From Methylomagnum ishizawai (GTDB lineage Bacteria; Pseudomonadota; Gammaproteobacteria; Methylococcales; Methylococcaceae): 64,000 nt of DNA. This document shows, piece by piece, positions 8,439 through 17,432 of this stretch; positions within the stretch are counted from its first letter, which is position 1; the number at the start of each line of letters is the position of its first letter. Where the stretch lies: positions 3,482,881 through 3,546,880 of the forward strand of contig NZ_FXAM01000001.1 in NCBI RefSeq assembly GCF_900155475.1. The letters are read 5' to 3'. A model generated the notes under the pieces. It was not told the DNA's origin and made no database searches. It was given only the letters and a program-made list of their open reading frames with translations. The translations under genes were made by a program, and so were the position numbers.

Positions 8439-9190
8439 GGCAATAGCAGGCTCCTGAATAGCCGGTTCAAGGGTTCTTCCGCCCCGCTATGCGGAGCCAG
8501 CGCCGCGCTGTCTTGTGGATACGCGGCCAAGCGGCGGGCGATAAAATCCTGCAAAACCGGCACCGGAGCCGTTTCCGCCCGCTCGTCGGCGTTCCGCTTG
8601 AGGTCCAGCAAGGCGTCGATGGCTGTTTGTACGGCGGCGTCCGCGACCTGATCGCGCAAGGATGCGAATTCCATCGGCGGCACGCCGCCGCGCTCCACAA
8701 TCCAAGCCGCCGCCAGCAAGGGCCGCAAGGCATAGAAATAATGCTTGAGCCGGACGCGGGTGCCTTGGAGTTGGTGTTCGTAGGCGTTGCGGGCCATGGA
8801 CAAATAATGATGGCAACCGGCCCGCCGGGAAAAATAATCCGGCATCAAAGCCGTCCACGCCTCGCAGCACCGCGCATCCCGGCGGTAGACGATGGGCGAT
8901 TGCAGCCATTCGTACAAAGGCGCGTTGCTCTTGCGGAACAGGGCCAGCGCCTTGCGGATATCCCAGCCGTTCACGTCCAACAGGCGATCTATCGGCACTT
9001 CGATCACATCGCGCTGGGCGGCGATGGACAAATAATCCTCCAGCGGGCGGAGATAGACGAAACGGACATCGTAATCGCTGTCGGGCGAGGCGAAGCCCCA
9101 GGCCCGGCTGCCGGATTCGGCGGCGTAGAGGATACGGACCCCGTGTTCGTGTTCGATTTGGTCCAGGCAGGCGAGGATTTGGGTGTGCAT
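8435..9190 (-). CDS. RlaP-like nucleotidyltransferase (second of tandem pair)
   Basis: This 251-aa protein begins with a nucleotidyltransferase core: AESGSRAWGFASPDSDYDVR (residues 24-43), again GS plus DxD, then FVYLRP. It is shorter than its neighbour and diverged from it, so the pair is an old duplication or a heterodimer rather than a recent copy. It is the first gene of the overlapping three-gene operon running down to 5998. The RlaP family link is by motif only. Confidence 0.75.
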   Translation of the reverse strand: MHTQILACLDQIEHEHGVRILYAAESGSRAWGFASPDSDYDVRFVYLRPLEDYLSIAAQRDVIEVPIDRLLDVNGWDIRKALALFRKSNAPLYEWLQSPIVYRRDARCCEAWTALMPDYFSRRAGCHHYLSMARNAYEHQLQGTRVRLKHYFYALRPLLAAAWIVERGGVPPMEFASLRDQVADAAVQTAIDALLDLKRNADERAETAPVPVLQDFIARRLAAYPQDSAALAPHSGAEEPLNRLFRSLLLP

Positions 9191-9257
9191 GGGGGGGCCG
9201 ATGGTCGGTAGAATGTTCTGTAGTTACGGATTCCCAAGCGTCCGGTGCAGCGCCTTT

Positions 9258-9512
9258 TTAGGCAAGCAGTTTGTCATATTCCGCGTGAGTGCCTATCCAA
9301 ACCCAAAGAAATCCCCCTTCAATCTGCGCGGCTACCGCACGGTAATTGGAGCCAACACGAGCCGACCAGACTTTGCCCACTTTCTTGAATTGCAAAGAAG
9401 GATGGGAGTGATCGGCTTTTAGCAGCTGAAAGTTCTTCTTGGCGAGGCTGCGAATCTCTACAGGAAGTCGTTCATAGCAAGCCCAGAAGCTGGAAGCGGT
9501 TTTGTGTTTCAA
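9258..9512 (-). CDS. RelE/ParE-family toxin
   Basis: This 84-aa protein has the pattern of small RelE-superfamily toxins: FWACYERLP at the start, HPSLQFKKV in the middle (residues 37-45), WSARVGSNYRAVA and the terminal WIGTHAEYDKLL. Members cleave mRNA or poison gyrase; which applies cannot be told. The start is a TTG at 9512 that overlaps the antitoxin's TGA (TTGA), with GGGAG just upstream. It forms a two-gene TA operon with the 66-aa protein upstream. Confidence 0.8.
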   Translation of the reverse strand: MKHKTASSFWACYERLPVEIRSLAKKNFQLLKADHSHPSLQFKKVGKVWSARVGSNYRAVAAQIEGGFLWVWIGTHAEYDKLLA

Positions 9513-9709
9513 AGGTCTCCCGTTAGTCCAGCTTCGTGTTCAGCGAGTGCCGCATTGATAAGGAAGTCCAATTTCCCAGCATTGGAATCAGCCTCCAGTT
9601 TCTTGTCCCAACGGGCTTGGTCAAATTCCATAAACCAATCGCGTAGCTTTGCAAATGAAGCATCATCCAATTCCGCAATATGTTGCTCTAATAATTCCAC
9701 TTGATTCAT
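9509..9709 (-). CDS. Antitoxin partner of the RelE-type toxin
   Basis: This 66-aa acidic helical protein begins MNQVELLEQHIAELDDASF and contains LRDWFMEFDQARWDKKLE, typical of the small antitoxins paired with this toxin group. A GAGG site precedes the ATG at 9709. Codons upstream in the same frame lack such a site and are not used. It overlaps the toxin start by 4 nt. The locus is visibly less GC-rich than its neighbours. Confidence 0.75.
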   Translation of the reverse strand: MNQVELLEQHIAELDDASFAKLRDWFMEFDQARWDKKLEADSNAGKLDFLINAALAEHEAGLTGDL

Positions 9710-9723
9710 AAATTCCTCACTTT

Positions 9724-9758
9724 TTAAAAGGCGGGTTACGCTGTCGCCGACCCGCCTT
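9724..9758 (-). terminator. Hairpin between miaA and the TA operon
   Basis: A perfect 9-bp stem (AAGGCGGGT at 9728-9736 with ACCCGCCTT at 9750-9758) is followed on the minus strand by only four T. It probably ends or attenuates the mutL-miaA transcript, but it is a weak terminator. Confidence 0.4.
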
Positions 9759-9917
9759 AGCGTACTACCACGCTGGGAGCGGAACTTCCGAACCGGCATT
9801 CCCAAGCAGGGCCTGGGAATCAGCGAAAAGCAGAAGTTAATTCCGGCCAAATCCTATCAGCGAAAATACTTCGCGTAGCTTGCCATACAGCCCCGCCCGC
9901 CCTGTCTTATCCAAGGT

Positions 9918-10862
9918 TTAACGGATCACTTCCAACCGCCCAGCCACATCGGCCAACACCCGCTCCACCAGCCTGTCATCCTCGCTGCAATACCGAGCCG
10001 CATCCTGCTCCCGCCGCAACCAAGTGAACTGCCGCTTGGCGAACTGCCGGGTCGTGATGACGCCGCGCTCGACCATCGTCTCCCAATCATATTCCCCGGC
10101 CAGATAAGCCCAAACCTGCCGATAGCCCACCGCCCGGATCGAGGGCAAACCGGGCTGCAAATCCCCACGCTCGTACAGGGCGCGGACTTCCTCGACCAAG
10201 CCGCGTTCCAGCATAGCCTGGAAACGTAGCCGGATACGCTGATGCAAAGCGGGCCGGTCGGCGGGTGCCACCACCAGCTTAATCAAATCGAACGGCGGCG
10301 GCGGGGCCAAGGTGGCGGCGCAAAGTTCGGTGAGCGGTACGCCGGTAATGCGATAAACCTCCAAAGCCCGGTGGATGCGCTGGGGATCGTGGGGATGGAT
10401 GCGGGCGGCAGCTACGGGATCGACCCGCGCCAGTTCGGCGTGTAGTTCGGGCCAGCCCCGGACAGCGGCTTCCGCGTCGAGTTGGCGGCGGATATCGGGG
10501 TCGGCGGAGGGAAGTTCGGAAATCCCATGGAACAGCGCGTTGAAATACAGCAGGGTCCCACCCGCCAGGATGGGCAGCTTGCCGCGCCCGGTGATATCGC
10601 GCATCAAGGCCAGGGCGTCCTCGCGGAACCGGCCTGTCGAATACGCCTCCTTGGGGTCGAGGATATCGATCAGATGATGGGGCACGCCGGCCCGCTCTGC
10701 GAGGTCGGGCTTGGCGGTGCCGATGTCCATGCCCCGGTAGACCAGGGCCGAATCCACGCTGATGACTTCGCCATCCAGCGCTTGTGCCAAGGCGATGGCG
10801 AGCCGGGTCTTGCCGGAAGCGGTCGGCCCCATCAAGGCCAGGGCGGGCGGCAAGCGTTCCAC
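9918..10862 (-). CDS. miaA: tRNA dimethylallyltransferase MiaA
   Basis: This 314-aa protein transfers a dimethylallyl group to A37 of tRNAs reading UNN codons. It has the P-loop [11 protein letters not shown] (residues 8-18), the [16 protein letters not shown] substrate region, the [10 protein letters not shown] motif and the late [11 protein letters not shown] segment. Length is normal for the family. I use the GTG at 10862, which has AGGGG 9 nt upstream. A TTG at 10868 overlapping the mutL stop is the alternative. It is coupled to mutL, the common gammaproteobacterial mutL-miaA order, but hfq does not follow here. Confidence 0.95.
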   Translation of the reverse strand: MERLPPALALMGPTASGKTRLAIALAQALDGEVISVDSALVYRGMDIGTAKPDLAERAGVPHHLIDILDPKEAYSTGRFREDALALMRDITGRGKLPILAGGTLLYFNALFHGISELPSADPDIRRQLDAEAAVRGWPELHAELARVDPVAAARIHPHDPQRIHRALEVYRITGVPLTELCAATLAPPPPFDLIKLVVAPADRPALHQRIRLRFQAMLERGLVEEVRALYERGDLQPGLPSIRAVGYRQVWAYLAGEYDWETMVERGVITTRQFAKRQFTWLRREQDAARYCSEDDRLVERVLADVAGRLEVIR

Positions 10863-10864
10863 GC

Positions 10865-12694
10865 TCAACGGCCCCTGGCGAACCAGCCGTTCAACTCCTT
10901 GAGGCTCAACACCACCCAGGTGGGCCGACCGTGGTTGCACTGGCCGCTGCGCTCGGTGGTTTCCATTTCCCGCAGCAGGGCGTTCATCTCGGGAATGGTC
11001 AGCTTGCGATTGGCCCGCACCGAACCATGGCAAGCCAGCGTCGCCAGCACCGCGTTCAAGCTTGCCTCGACACGGGCGCTGTGGCCGTGCTGGTTGAGGT
11101 CGGCCAGCACATCGCGCACCAGCGTTTCGCCGTCGGTTTCGCCCAACAGCACGGGCAAGGCGCGGATGACCAGGGTTTCGGGACCGGCGCGGTCGAGTTC
11201 GATGCCGAGCGCGGCCAGGGCGTCCTGGGCCTCGACCGCCAACTCGGCCTCGGCCCCGGTCACTTTCAACCGCAGCGGCAATAACAAAGGCTGGCTGGGC
11301 ACCGGCCCGGCCTCGTGCTGGCGCTTGAGCTTTTCGTAGGTGATGCGCTCGTGGGCGGCATGGGCATCGACCAGGACCAAGCCCTCGCGGTTTTCGGCCA
11401 GGATGAACGCGCCATGCACATGGGCCACGGCATAGCCCAAGGGCGGCATGGCGGCAGATTCGGACTCCGGGGTTTCAGCGGCGGCGGAAGCATTGGCCGG
11501 TTTGCCGTATAACCCGGCATAGCCTTGGAGGGTTTCGGCCACGTTCAGCGGCAGGGAGGCTTGGCGGGCGGCGGCGCGGGTGGATGGGCGCGGCGCGTAC
11601 AGGCCGGAACCGGATGTGGCGCGGGACGATCCGCCCTGCGCGGCCACGGGTTCCGCCACCTCGAATCCGGCAGCGGCTCCCACGCCCGCGCCCGGCTTGG
11701 CCTCGCCCAAAGCCCGGTGCAAACCCCGGAACAGGAAATCATGCACCATGCCGGGTTCGCGGAACCGCACTTCCAGCTTGGCCGGATGGGCGTTGACATC
11801 GACCAGGGCCGGATCGAGCGTGAGATACAGCACATAAACCGGCTGCCGCCCGTGGTACAGCACATCCTGATATGCCTGCTTGATGGCGTAGCCCGCCAGC
11901 TTGTCGCGCACCGAGCGGCCATTGACATAGAAATATTGCATATCGGCCTGGCTGCGGGAAAAGGTCGGCAAACCCACCCAACCCGTGAGCCGCATTCCCG
12001 CCGCCTCGAACTCCACCGCCAAGGCCTGGGCCAGGAATTCCCCGCCCAACAGCAAGGCCAAGCGCAGTTCGGTATCAGCCTGGGTGGTGGCCGGGCGCAG
12101 ATCGAACACATTGCGCTGGTTATGGCTCAGGGAAAAGCCCACCCCGAAGCGGGCCAGGGCCAGCCGCTTGACCAGGGTTTCGATGTGCTGGAATTCGGTC
12201 TTCTCACTGCGCAGAAATTTGCGGCGGGCCGGGGTGTTGTAGAACAGGTCGCGGATTTCGACCGTGCTGCCTTCGGGATGGGAGGCGGGCTGCACATCGA
12301 AATCGGCCTCGCCGCCATCGGTGGTGACACGGAAGGCGCAGCGCTCGCCCTGGGTGCGGGAAATCAGGGCCAGGCGCGACACCGAGCTGATGCTAGGCAG
12401 GGCTTCGCCGCGAAAGCCGAAGCTGGACACCCGTTCCAGGTCGTCGAGGCTGGCGATTTTGCTGGTGGCGTGGCGCGAGAGGGCGAGCGGGAGTTCTTCC
12501 TTGGGGATGCCGGTGCCATCGTCGCGGACCCGCATGAGCCGGAGCCCGCCCTGTTCCACTTCGATTTCGACCCGGTGGGCGTCGGCATCGAGGGCGTTTT
12601 CGACCAGTTCCTTGATGGCCGAGGCGGGGCGTTCGACGACTTCGCCGGCGGCGATTTGGTTGACGAGTTGGGGGGGGAGGAAGCGGATGGGCAT
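10865..12694 (-). CDS. mutL: DNA mismatch repair protein MutL
   Basis: This 609-aa protein has the GHKL ATPase N-terminus: [20 protein letters not shown] (residues 12-31), the DDGTGI motif and RHATSKI, GFRGEAL near residue 95. A variable linker (about 335-420) leads to the C-terminal dimerisation domain. I see no DQHA(x)2E(x)4E endonuclease motif: the corresponding region reads [15 protein letters not shown], as in the non-nicking MutL of dam-type gammaproteobacteria. The start at 12694 gives the usual MPIRFLPP beginning. Confidence 0.95.
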   Translation of the reverse strand: MPIRFLPPQLVNQIAAGEVVERPASAIKELVENALDADAHRVEIEVEQGGLRLMRVRDDGTGIPKEELPLALSRHATSKIASLDDLERVSSFGFRGEALPSISSVSRLALISRTQGERCAFRVTTDGGEADFDVQPASHPEGSTVEIRDLFYNTPARRKFLRSEKTEFQHIETLVKRLALARFGVGFSLSHNQRNVFDLRPATTQADTELRLALLLGGEFLAQALAVEFEAAGMRLTGWVGLPTFSRSQADMQYFYVNGRSVRDKLAGYAIKQAYQDVLYHGRQPVYVLYLTLDPALVDVNAHPAKLEVRFREPGMVHDFLFRGLHRALGEAKPGAGVGAAAGFEVAEPVAAQGGSSRATSGSGLYAPRPSTRAAARQASLPLNVAETLQGYAGLYGKPANASAAAETPESESAAMPPLGYAVAHVHGAFILAENREGLVLVDAHAAHERITYEKLKRQHEAGPVPSQPLLLPLRLKVTGAEAELAVEAQDALAALGIELDRAGPETLVIRALPVLLGETDGETLVRDVLADLNQHGHSARVEASLNAVLATLACHGSVRANRKLTIPEMNALLREMETTERSGQCNHGRPTWVVLSLKELNGWFARGR

Positions 12695-12784
12695 GGCGGT
12701 AGGCCGGGAGTGGTTCGTGTGGGGTGGGTATTGTCGCCGAGTGGGAGGGGGGGTGGAAGGGTTGGGATTAACACTATAAGCTCG

Positions 12785-12814
12785 GTAGGGTGGGTATGCA
12801 CTCATGCCCACCGC
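12785..12814. repeat. AGGGTGGGT-type palindromic repeat
   Basis: GTAGGGTGGGTATGCACTC followed by ATGCCCACCGCCC forms an imperfect hairpin in the 186-bp gap between the divergent mutL and TGS1-like genes. The GTAGGGTGGGT half also occurs in the hairpin at 44144-44178. Confidence 0.45.
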
Positions 12815-12880
12815 CCCCCAAACCTGCGGTCATTCCGAAATACCGCCCACCCTGCCCGGTTAATTCAACTATTAGCCACC

Positions 12881-13516
12881 ATGACCAATCCCATCATGAA
12901 TCCACCCACAACCCCCCCATGCCCCTTCGGCGAAGGCTATCAAAAATACTGGGATAAGCTTTCGCCTATGGAGCGCCAAATGGAAATGGACCTCGAAGGA
13001 CTGTATTCGCTGGACCTGCAAGCCTTGGCCCTGGAACTGGCGGAACGGATTCGATCCCCACGGGTGGTCGATGCCTTCTGCGGAATAGGCGGAGCGGCCA
13101 TCGCCTTCGCCCGCAGGGGCAAACAGGTTGACGCGATAGAGCTTCAAGCCAGCCGCCTCGACATGGCCCGGCGCAATGCCCAACGCTTCGGCGTCGAAGA
13201 CCGAATCCATTTCCTGGAAGGCGATTGCACCGAGAAACTCGAACCGGCGGCAGACACGGCGATTTACCTCGATCCACCTTGGGGTGGCCCCGCCTACGGC
13301 AAGCTTGAACAATTCCGCCTCAAGGATTTCTCGCCGGACGGAGCAACCCTGCTACGTCAAGCCTTGGCGGTATCCCCCGAGGTATTGTTCAAACTGCCCA
13401 AAAACTTCGATTTCGCCGATTTACAGCGCATCTCGGCACCCACCGCGATACTCCGCAACGAATTCCGGGGAAACCTGGAATACTACACCGCCGTGTTTCT
13501 TCGGAACGGCGGATGA
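12881..13516 (+). CDS. TGS1-like SAM-dependent RNA methyltransferase
   Basis: This 211-aa protein resembles the catalytic domain of trimethylguanosine synthase (RNA cap guanine-N2 methyltransferase family). KYWDKLSPME (residues 23-32) matches the conserved YW-x-R/Q-hinge before the fold, VVDAFCGIGGAAIAFAR (near 67) is the SAM loop, and YLDPPWGGPAY (near 130) is the DPPWGGP catalytic motif. Bacteria lack m7G caps, so the natural target must be another RNA or small molecule. A standalone gene; an ATG at 12896 is an alternative start. Confidence 0.75.
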   Translation: MTNPIMNPPTTPPCPFGEGYQKYWDKLSPMERQMEMDLEGLYSLDLQALALELAERIRSPRVVDAFCGIGGAAIAFARRGKQVDAIELQASRLDMARRNAQRFGVEDRIHFLEGDCTEKLEPAADTAIYLDPPWGGPAYGKLEQFRLKDFSPDGATLLRQALAVSPEVLFKLPKNFDFADLQRISAPTAILRNEFRGNLEYYTAVFLRNGG

Positions 13517-13528
13517 ACAACCGTCCGT

Positions 13529-14407
13529 TCAATCCCTACCCCGCCGCAGCCAAACCTGTCCCAACGTCCCCAGCAGGATAATCAAGAACAACACGAACGC
13601 CACCGCCGCCGCATAGCCGAGATTCCACCAGCGGAAACCCTCCTGGAACATCAACAAAGCCACGCTCAGCGTGCTATCGGCGGGACCGCCCTGGGTCATC
13701 ACATAAGGCTCGGCGAACAACTGGCAATAGCCGATCAAGGTGATGACGGTCACGAACAAGAAAGTCGGGGCCAGCATCGGCACAGTAATATGCAGGAATT
13801 GCCGCCACGGCCCGGCCCCGTCCAGCATCGCCGCCTCGTATAAACGGCGCGGGATACTCTGCAAACCCGCGATGAACACGATCATGTTGAAGCCGAAATT
13901 CTTCCACACCGCCATCAAGATAATCGCGGGCATGGCATAGGCCGGGTCGCCCAGCCAATCGATGGGCGCGATACCGAGCCAACCCAGCACATAATTCAAA
14001 AAGCCATAGCGCGGGTGATAGAGATAACGCCACACCACCGCAACCGCCACCAAGGTCGTCACCACCGGCAGGAACAGCAAGGCCCGGAACACGCCCTTCC
14101 CGCGCACCCGCCCATGGTTCAGCAACAAAGCCATCCCCAGCGACACCGCCACCGACAACGGCCCACCCACCGCCACGAAATAGCCGGTATTCCGCAACGC
14201 CGTGAGGAACAAGGGATCGGCCAGTAAGCGCCGGTAATTGTCCAGCCCCACGAAGCGCAGCGTGCTTAAATCGCCCAGCGCGTAAATATCGAAATCGGTG
14301 AAGCTCAGCAGTAGCGCCGCAATCACCGGCAGGAAAAAGAACACGGCGATGAGCGCCAAAGCCGGGCCGACAAACCAGACGGCGGGCGGAATGCGGAACC
14401 GCTTCAT
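13529..14407 (-). CDS. Sugar ABC transporter permease (MalF/UgpA type)
   Basis: This 292-aa protein has about six membrane helices (first at residues 8-30) and the cytoplasmic EAA loop YEAAMLDGAGPWRQFLHITVPM (around 200) that docks on the ATPase. It belongs to the CUT1 sugar importer permeases. The ATG overlaps the stop of the binding-protein gene by 4 nt. CUT1 systems need a second permease (MalG/UgpE type), and none lies in this window. A convergent neighbour ends 12 bp away at 13516. Confidence 0.9.
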   Translation of the reverse strand: MKRFRIPPAVWFVGPALALIAVFFFLPVIAALLLSFTDFDIYALGDLSTLRFVGLDNYRRLLADPLFLTALRNTGYFVAVGGPLSVAVSLGMALLLNHGRVRGKGVFRALLFLPVVTTLVAVAVVWRYLYHPRYGFLNYVLGWLGIAPIDWLGDPAYAMPAIILMAVWKNFGFNMIVFIAGLQSIPRRLYEAAMLDGAGPWRQFLHITVPMLAPTFLFVTVITLIGYCQLFAEPYVMTQGGPADSTLSVALLMFQEGFRWWNLGYAAAVAFVLFLIILLGTLGQVWLRRGRD

Positions 14408-15708
14408 CGGGCCGGACGCTCCCGGTCCAGCAACCAGCGGCGCTTTTCCAAAATCCGGTCCACCTCGGCATCCAAACCGGCCAAAGCCGCGTCCGGGCTT
14501 AGTTCGCCGCGCACCGCCTTTTCGGCGTAATGCGCCAGCTTGCTGGCGATGCGCTCCCATTCCGGTAGCTTGGGCGTGGCGGCGACCCGCTCCAATTGCG
14601 CCTTGAATGCCTGGGCCTTATCGGAACCGGCCAATTCCGGCGCATCCCAGGCCGAACGCCGGGTCGGCAAATCGCCGGTCAGTCGGTAGAACGCCACCTG
14701 CCGTTCCGGGGTGGAGAGGAATTCGATCAAGCGGGCGGCTTCCGCCTTGTGGGTCGAGCCGTGCGCCAGGGCCAGACTCGCCCCGCCCGCCAGCGACAGG
14801 CCGGGATAAATATCATCCGGCGCGGGCAGCGGCGCGGTAGCCCATTGGTCTTGCATCGCTTCCGGCAAGCGCCGCCGGAATTCGCCGATATTCCATGGCC
14901 CGGTGATGTACATCGCGAAATAACCCCGTGCGAATTCCTGATAAAGATTGGCGATCTGGGCCTCGGCCACGGCGGGCGCATCGCCGCGCCGGAACAGGTC
15001 CAGATAAAAATCGAAAGCCCGCCGGAACTTGGGATTCTGGAAATCGCCATAACGCCCGCCGTCGCGCAGCAAACCCGCCCCCGCTTGCAAGCCGAGAATG
15101 GCCGGGATTTGCCATTCGTTCATGGGCAGCAACAAGGCGTAATGTTCGCCGCCGGGCAAGGCTTTGATGCGGGCCATCGCCGCCGACCATTCCCGCCAAG
15201 TGCGCGGCGGTTCGGCATAACCCGCCCGGGCCAAAATATCCTTGCGATAAAACAGCAGCCGCGTATCCACATACCAAGGCAGGGCGTAGAGCCGCCCGCC
15301 GATTTCATGGGTGGCGAGCAGCCCCGCGAAATAATCCGCCCGCGCCCGGATGGCTTCCGGCACCCGCCCGGCGTCCAAGGCGTCGATGGCCCGCAGCGCC
15401 ACGAATTCCGGCACCCAGGTATTCCCGAGCTGGAACACATCCGGCATGGCCTCGCCCGCGTAGGCGGTCAGGAGCTTTTCATGGGCCGCGCTCCACGGGA
15501 TGGGCTGGACCTCGACCCGCAGCCCCGGATTCAACCGCTCGAATTCCGGCAGCAGTTGCCGCACGGCCTCGCCCTCGCCGCCCATGGCCCAGAATTGCAG
15601 CCGCACCGGCCCGGCATCCTCGCCGCAGCCCGCCAGCGTGAGGCAGGCCAGCAGCGCGGCGAAGCCCGGCGCGGAGCGATGGCGGCGGAAACGGTTGGCG
15701 ATACCCAT
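14404..15708 (-). CDS. Sugar ABC transporter substrate-binding lipoprotein
   Basis: This 434-aa protein has a lipoprotein signal with lipobox LAGC (Cys at about residue 28) after a short hydrophobic stretch. It then has the family 1 solute-binding fold: LQFWAMGGEGEAVRQLLPEFERLNP at the mature N-terminus and PDVFQLGNTWVPEF near residue 100. It would capture oligosaccharide in the periplasm for the adjacent permease. Divergent to it is a secreted GH144-like hydrolase, so the ligand may be a beta-glucan fragment; this is inferred from context. Confidence 0.9.
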   Translation of the reverse strand: MGIANRFRRHRSAPGFAALLACLTLAGCGEDAGPVRLQFWAMGGEGEAVRQLLPEFERLNPGLRVEVQPIPWSAAHEKLLTAYAGEAMPDVFQLGNTWVPEFVALRAIDALDAGRVPEAIRARADYFAGLLATHEIGGRLYALPWYVDTRLLFYRKDILARAGYAEPPRTWREWSAAMARIKALPGGEHYALLLPMNEWQIPAILGLQAGAGLLRDGGRYGDFQNPKFRRAFDFYLDLFRRGDAPAVAEAQIANLYQEFARGYFAMYITGPWNIGEFRRRLPEAMQDQWATAPLPAPDDIYPGLSLAGGASLALAHGSTHKAEAARLIEFLSTPERQVAFYRLTGDLPTRRSAWDAPELAGSDKAQAFKAQLERVAATPKLPEWERIASKLAHYAEKAVRGELSPDAALAGLDAEVDRILEKRRWLLDRERPAR

Positions 15709-15759
15709 GATGCGACGGCCCTGCGGTGAAGTGGCCGCCGATTGTACGGGGCAAGCCCC

Positions 15760-15804
15760 GGAGCCCCAAGCTGGCTTTGGGCAGCAAAGCAAGCTTGGGG
15801 CTCC
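15760..15804. repeat. Long palindromic hairpin between divergent import genes
   Basis: GGAGCCCCAAGCT at 15760-15772 pairs perfectly (13 bp) with 15792-15804. Inside, GGCTTTG and CAAAGC form a second stem. A shorter relative with CCAAAGC/GCTTTGG lies at 34955-34972, so this looks like a REP-type interspersed repeat. It sits in the intergenic region where the divergent promoters should be. Confidence 0.65.
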
Positions 15805-15896
15805 AGCGTGACGAATTGAGCGCCCGGCCCGCATCCTCTATGCTTGCCCGACCCGCATATCGGGCGGGCGATGCAGTTATACGAGGCGAAGGCGCG

Positions 15897-17405
15897 GTGA
15901 AAACAACAGTGTGGGTCGGATTGATACTGGGATTATGGGCCGCGCTGGCCGGACCCGTGGGCGCGGACGGGACGGCCCCGGCGAATCCCGAAATCCCCCC
16001 CGGCGCGGAATTGGCTCCGCAAAAACAAGCTTGGGAACAATCGGTGGGAGGCGAAATGGCCGCACGTCCCTTGCTCAAGGCCCGGCTGGCGGGCTGGCCC
16101 CGTAGCTTGCGGGCCGCACCGCCCGCGCCCGACACCGACCCCCGGACCTTCCTCTTGAAACTCGCCGCCGACACCTGGCGCGGCCTCGACGCCTTCACCG
16201 ACCTGGCCCACGGCCTGCCGCTGGACCGGGTCGAATTCGAGAACGGCGGCATCGCCCCGGAAACCACCCGCATCGGCGATTACACCAGTGTCACCAATAT
16301 CGGCTTCCATTTCCTGGCCGTGGCCTCGGCCAACGAACTCAAGCTCATCGACCGGGAACAAGCCCTGACCCGGCTCAAAGCCACCCTGGCTTCGCTCGAA
16401 CGCATGGAAAGCCATCGCGGCTTCTTCTTCAATTACTACAACACCACCACCCTGGAACGCACCAGCGATTTCATTTCCTTCGTCGATTCGTCCTGGCTGA
16501 CGGCGGGCTTGATGGTGGCGCGGCAGGCGTTCCCGGAACTGGCGGAGCGCTGCTCCCGGCTGATCGCGCAAGGCGATTACGGTTTTTTCTACGACGAAAA
16601 ATACCGGTTGATGTCGCACGGCTACCACGTCCCGCTCAAAACCCGCTCGGATTACCACTATGGCGTGTTCTATGCCGAATCGCGCCTTGGCAGCCTCATC
16701 GCCATCGCCCAGGGCGCGGTGCCGGAAGCCCATTGGTTCGCCATGTCCCGCACCTTCCCGCCGGACATCCAATGGCAAACCCGTCCGCCCCTGGGCCGCG
16801 TCGAATACGACGTGAATGGCTTCCGCTGGACCGGCGGGCATTACCATTGGCGCGGCCAGGACTACGTGCCGTCCTGGGGCGGCAGCCTGTTCGAGGCGCT
16901 AATGCCGCGCTTGGTGCTGGACGAAAGCCTATACGCCCCCGCCAGCCTGGGCCGCAACGGCGACATCCACACCGCCATCCACCGCCAATATGCCACGGAA
17001 GACCTAGGCTTTCCGGTGTGGGGCATGTCGCCGAGTTCCAATCCGGGGAATGGGCGCTACCAGGAATACGGCGTGAAACCGCTGGGCATCGCGGGCTATC
17101 CCTCCGGCGTGGTGACGCCGCACGCCGCCGCCTTGGCGCTGTTGGCCGAACCCGAGACGGCGACGGCGAACCTGCGGAAACTGGCCGCGCTGTATCCCAT
17201 CTATGGCGATTTCGGCTTTTACGACGCGGTCGATCCCCAGAGCGGGGCGGTGGCCTATCACTATCTGTGTTTGAATCAGGCCATGATCCTGGTGGCCCTG
17301 GCCGATACCCTGGCCGACCACGCGATACAAAAGTTATTCGCGGCGGATGCGGGGGTAAAGAAGGTGTTGCCCTTGTTGGGGATCGAGCGCTTCGCGGGGC
17401 AGTGA
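15897..17405 (+). CDS. Secreted glucoamylase-like (GH144-type) glycoside hydrolase
   Basis: This 502-aa protein starts with a signal peptide (VKTTVWVGLILGLWAALAGPVGA, cleavage near residue 24). The mature part has a helical-barrel pattern of the putative glucoamylase domain (PF10091): TSVTNIGFHFLAVASANEL (near 130), FFFNYYNTTTLE (near 180), FVDSSWLTAGLM, and the C-terminal YPSGVVTPHAAALAL (near 400). Characterised relatives include endo-beta-1,2-glucanases (GH144). The GTG start is chosen because it begins the signal peptide. Divergent to the binding-protein gene, it would supply oligosaccharide for import. Confidence 0.75.
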   Translation: MKTTVWVGLILGLWAALAGPVGADGTAPANPEIPPGAELAPQKQAWEQSVGGEMAARPLLKARLAGWPRSLRAAPPAPDTDPRTFLLKLAADTWRGLDAFTDLAHGLPLDRVEFENGGIAPETTRIGDYTSVTNIGFHFLAVASANELKLIDREQALTRLKATLASLERMESHRGFFFNYYNTTTLERTSDFISFVDSSWLTAGLMVARQAFPELAERCSRLIAQGDYGFFYDEKYRLMSHGYHVPLKTRSDYHYGVFYAESRLGSLIAIAQGAVPEAHWFAMSRTFPPDIQWQTRPPLGRVEYDVNGFRWTGGHYHWRGQDYVPSWGGSLFEALMPRLVLDESLYAPASLGRNGDIHTAIHRQYATEDLGFPVWGMSPSSNPGNGRYQEYGVKPLGIAGYPSGVVTPHAAALALLAEPETATANLRKLAALYPIYGDFGFYDAVDPQSGAVAYHYLCLNQAMILVALADTLADHAIQKLFAADAGVKKVLPLLGIERFAGQ

Positions 17406-17432
17406 AAATTTGGCATCGCAAGAGGTATTGAC

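Noticed and set aside
11525-13516. 663-codon open frame covering the TGS1-like gene
   Set aside because: Only the part from 12881 is protein-like. Upstream codons are antisense to mutL.
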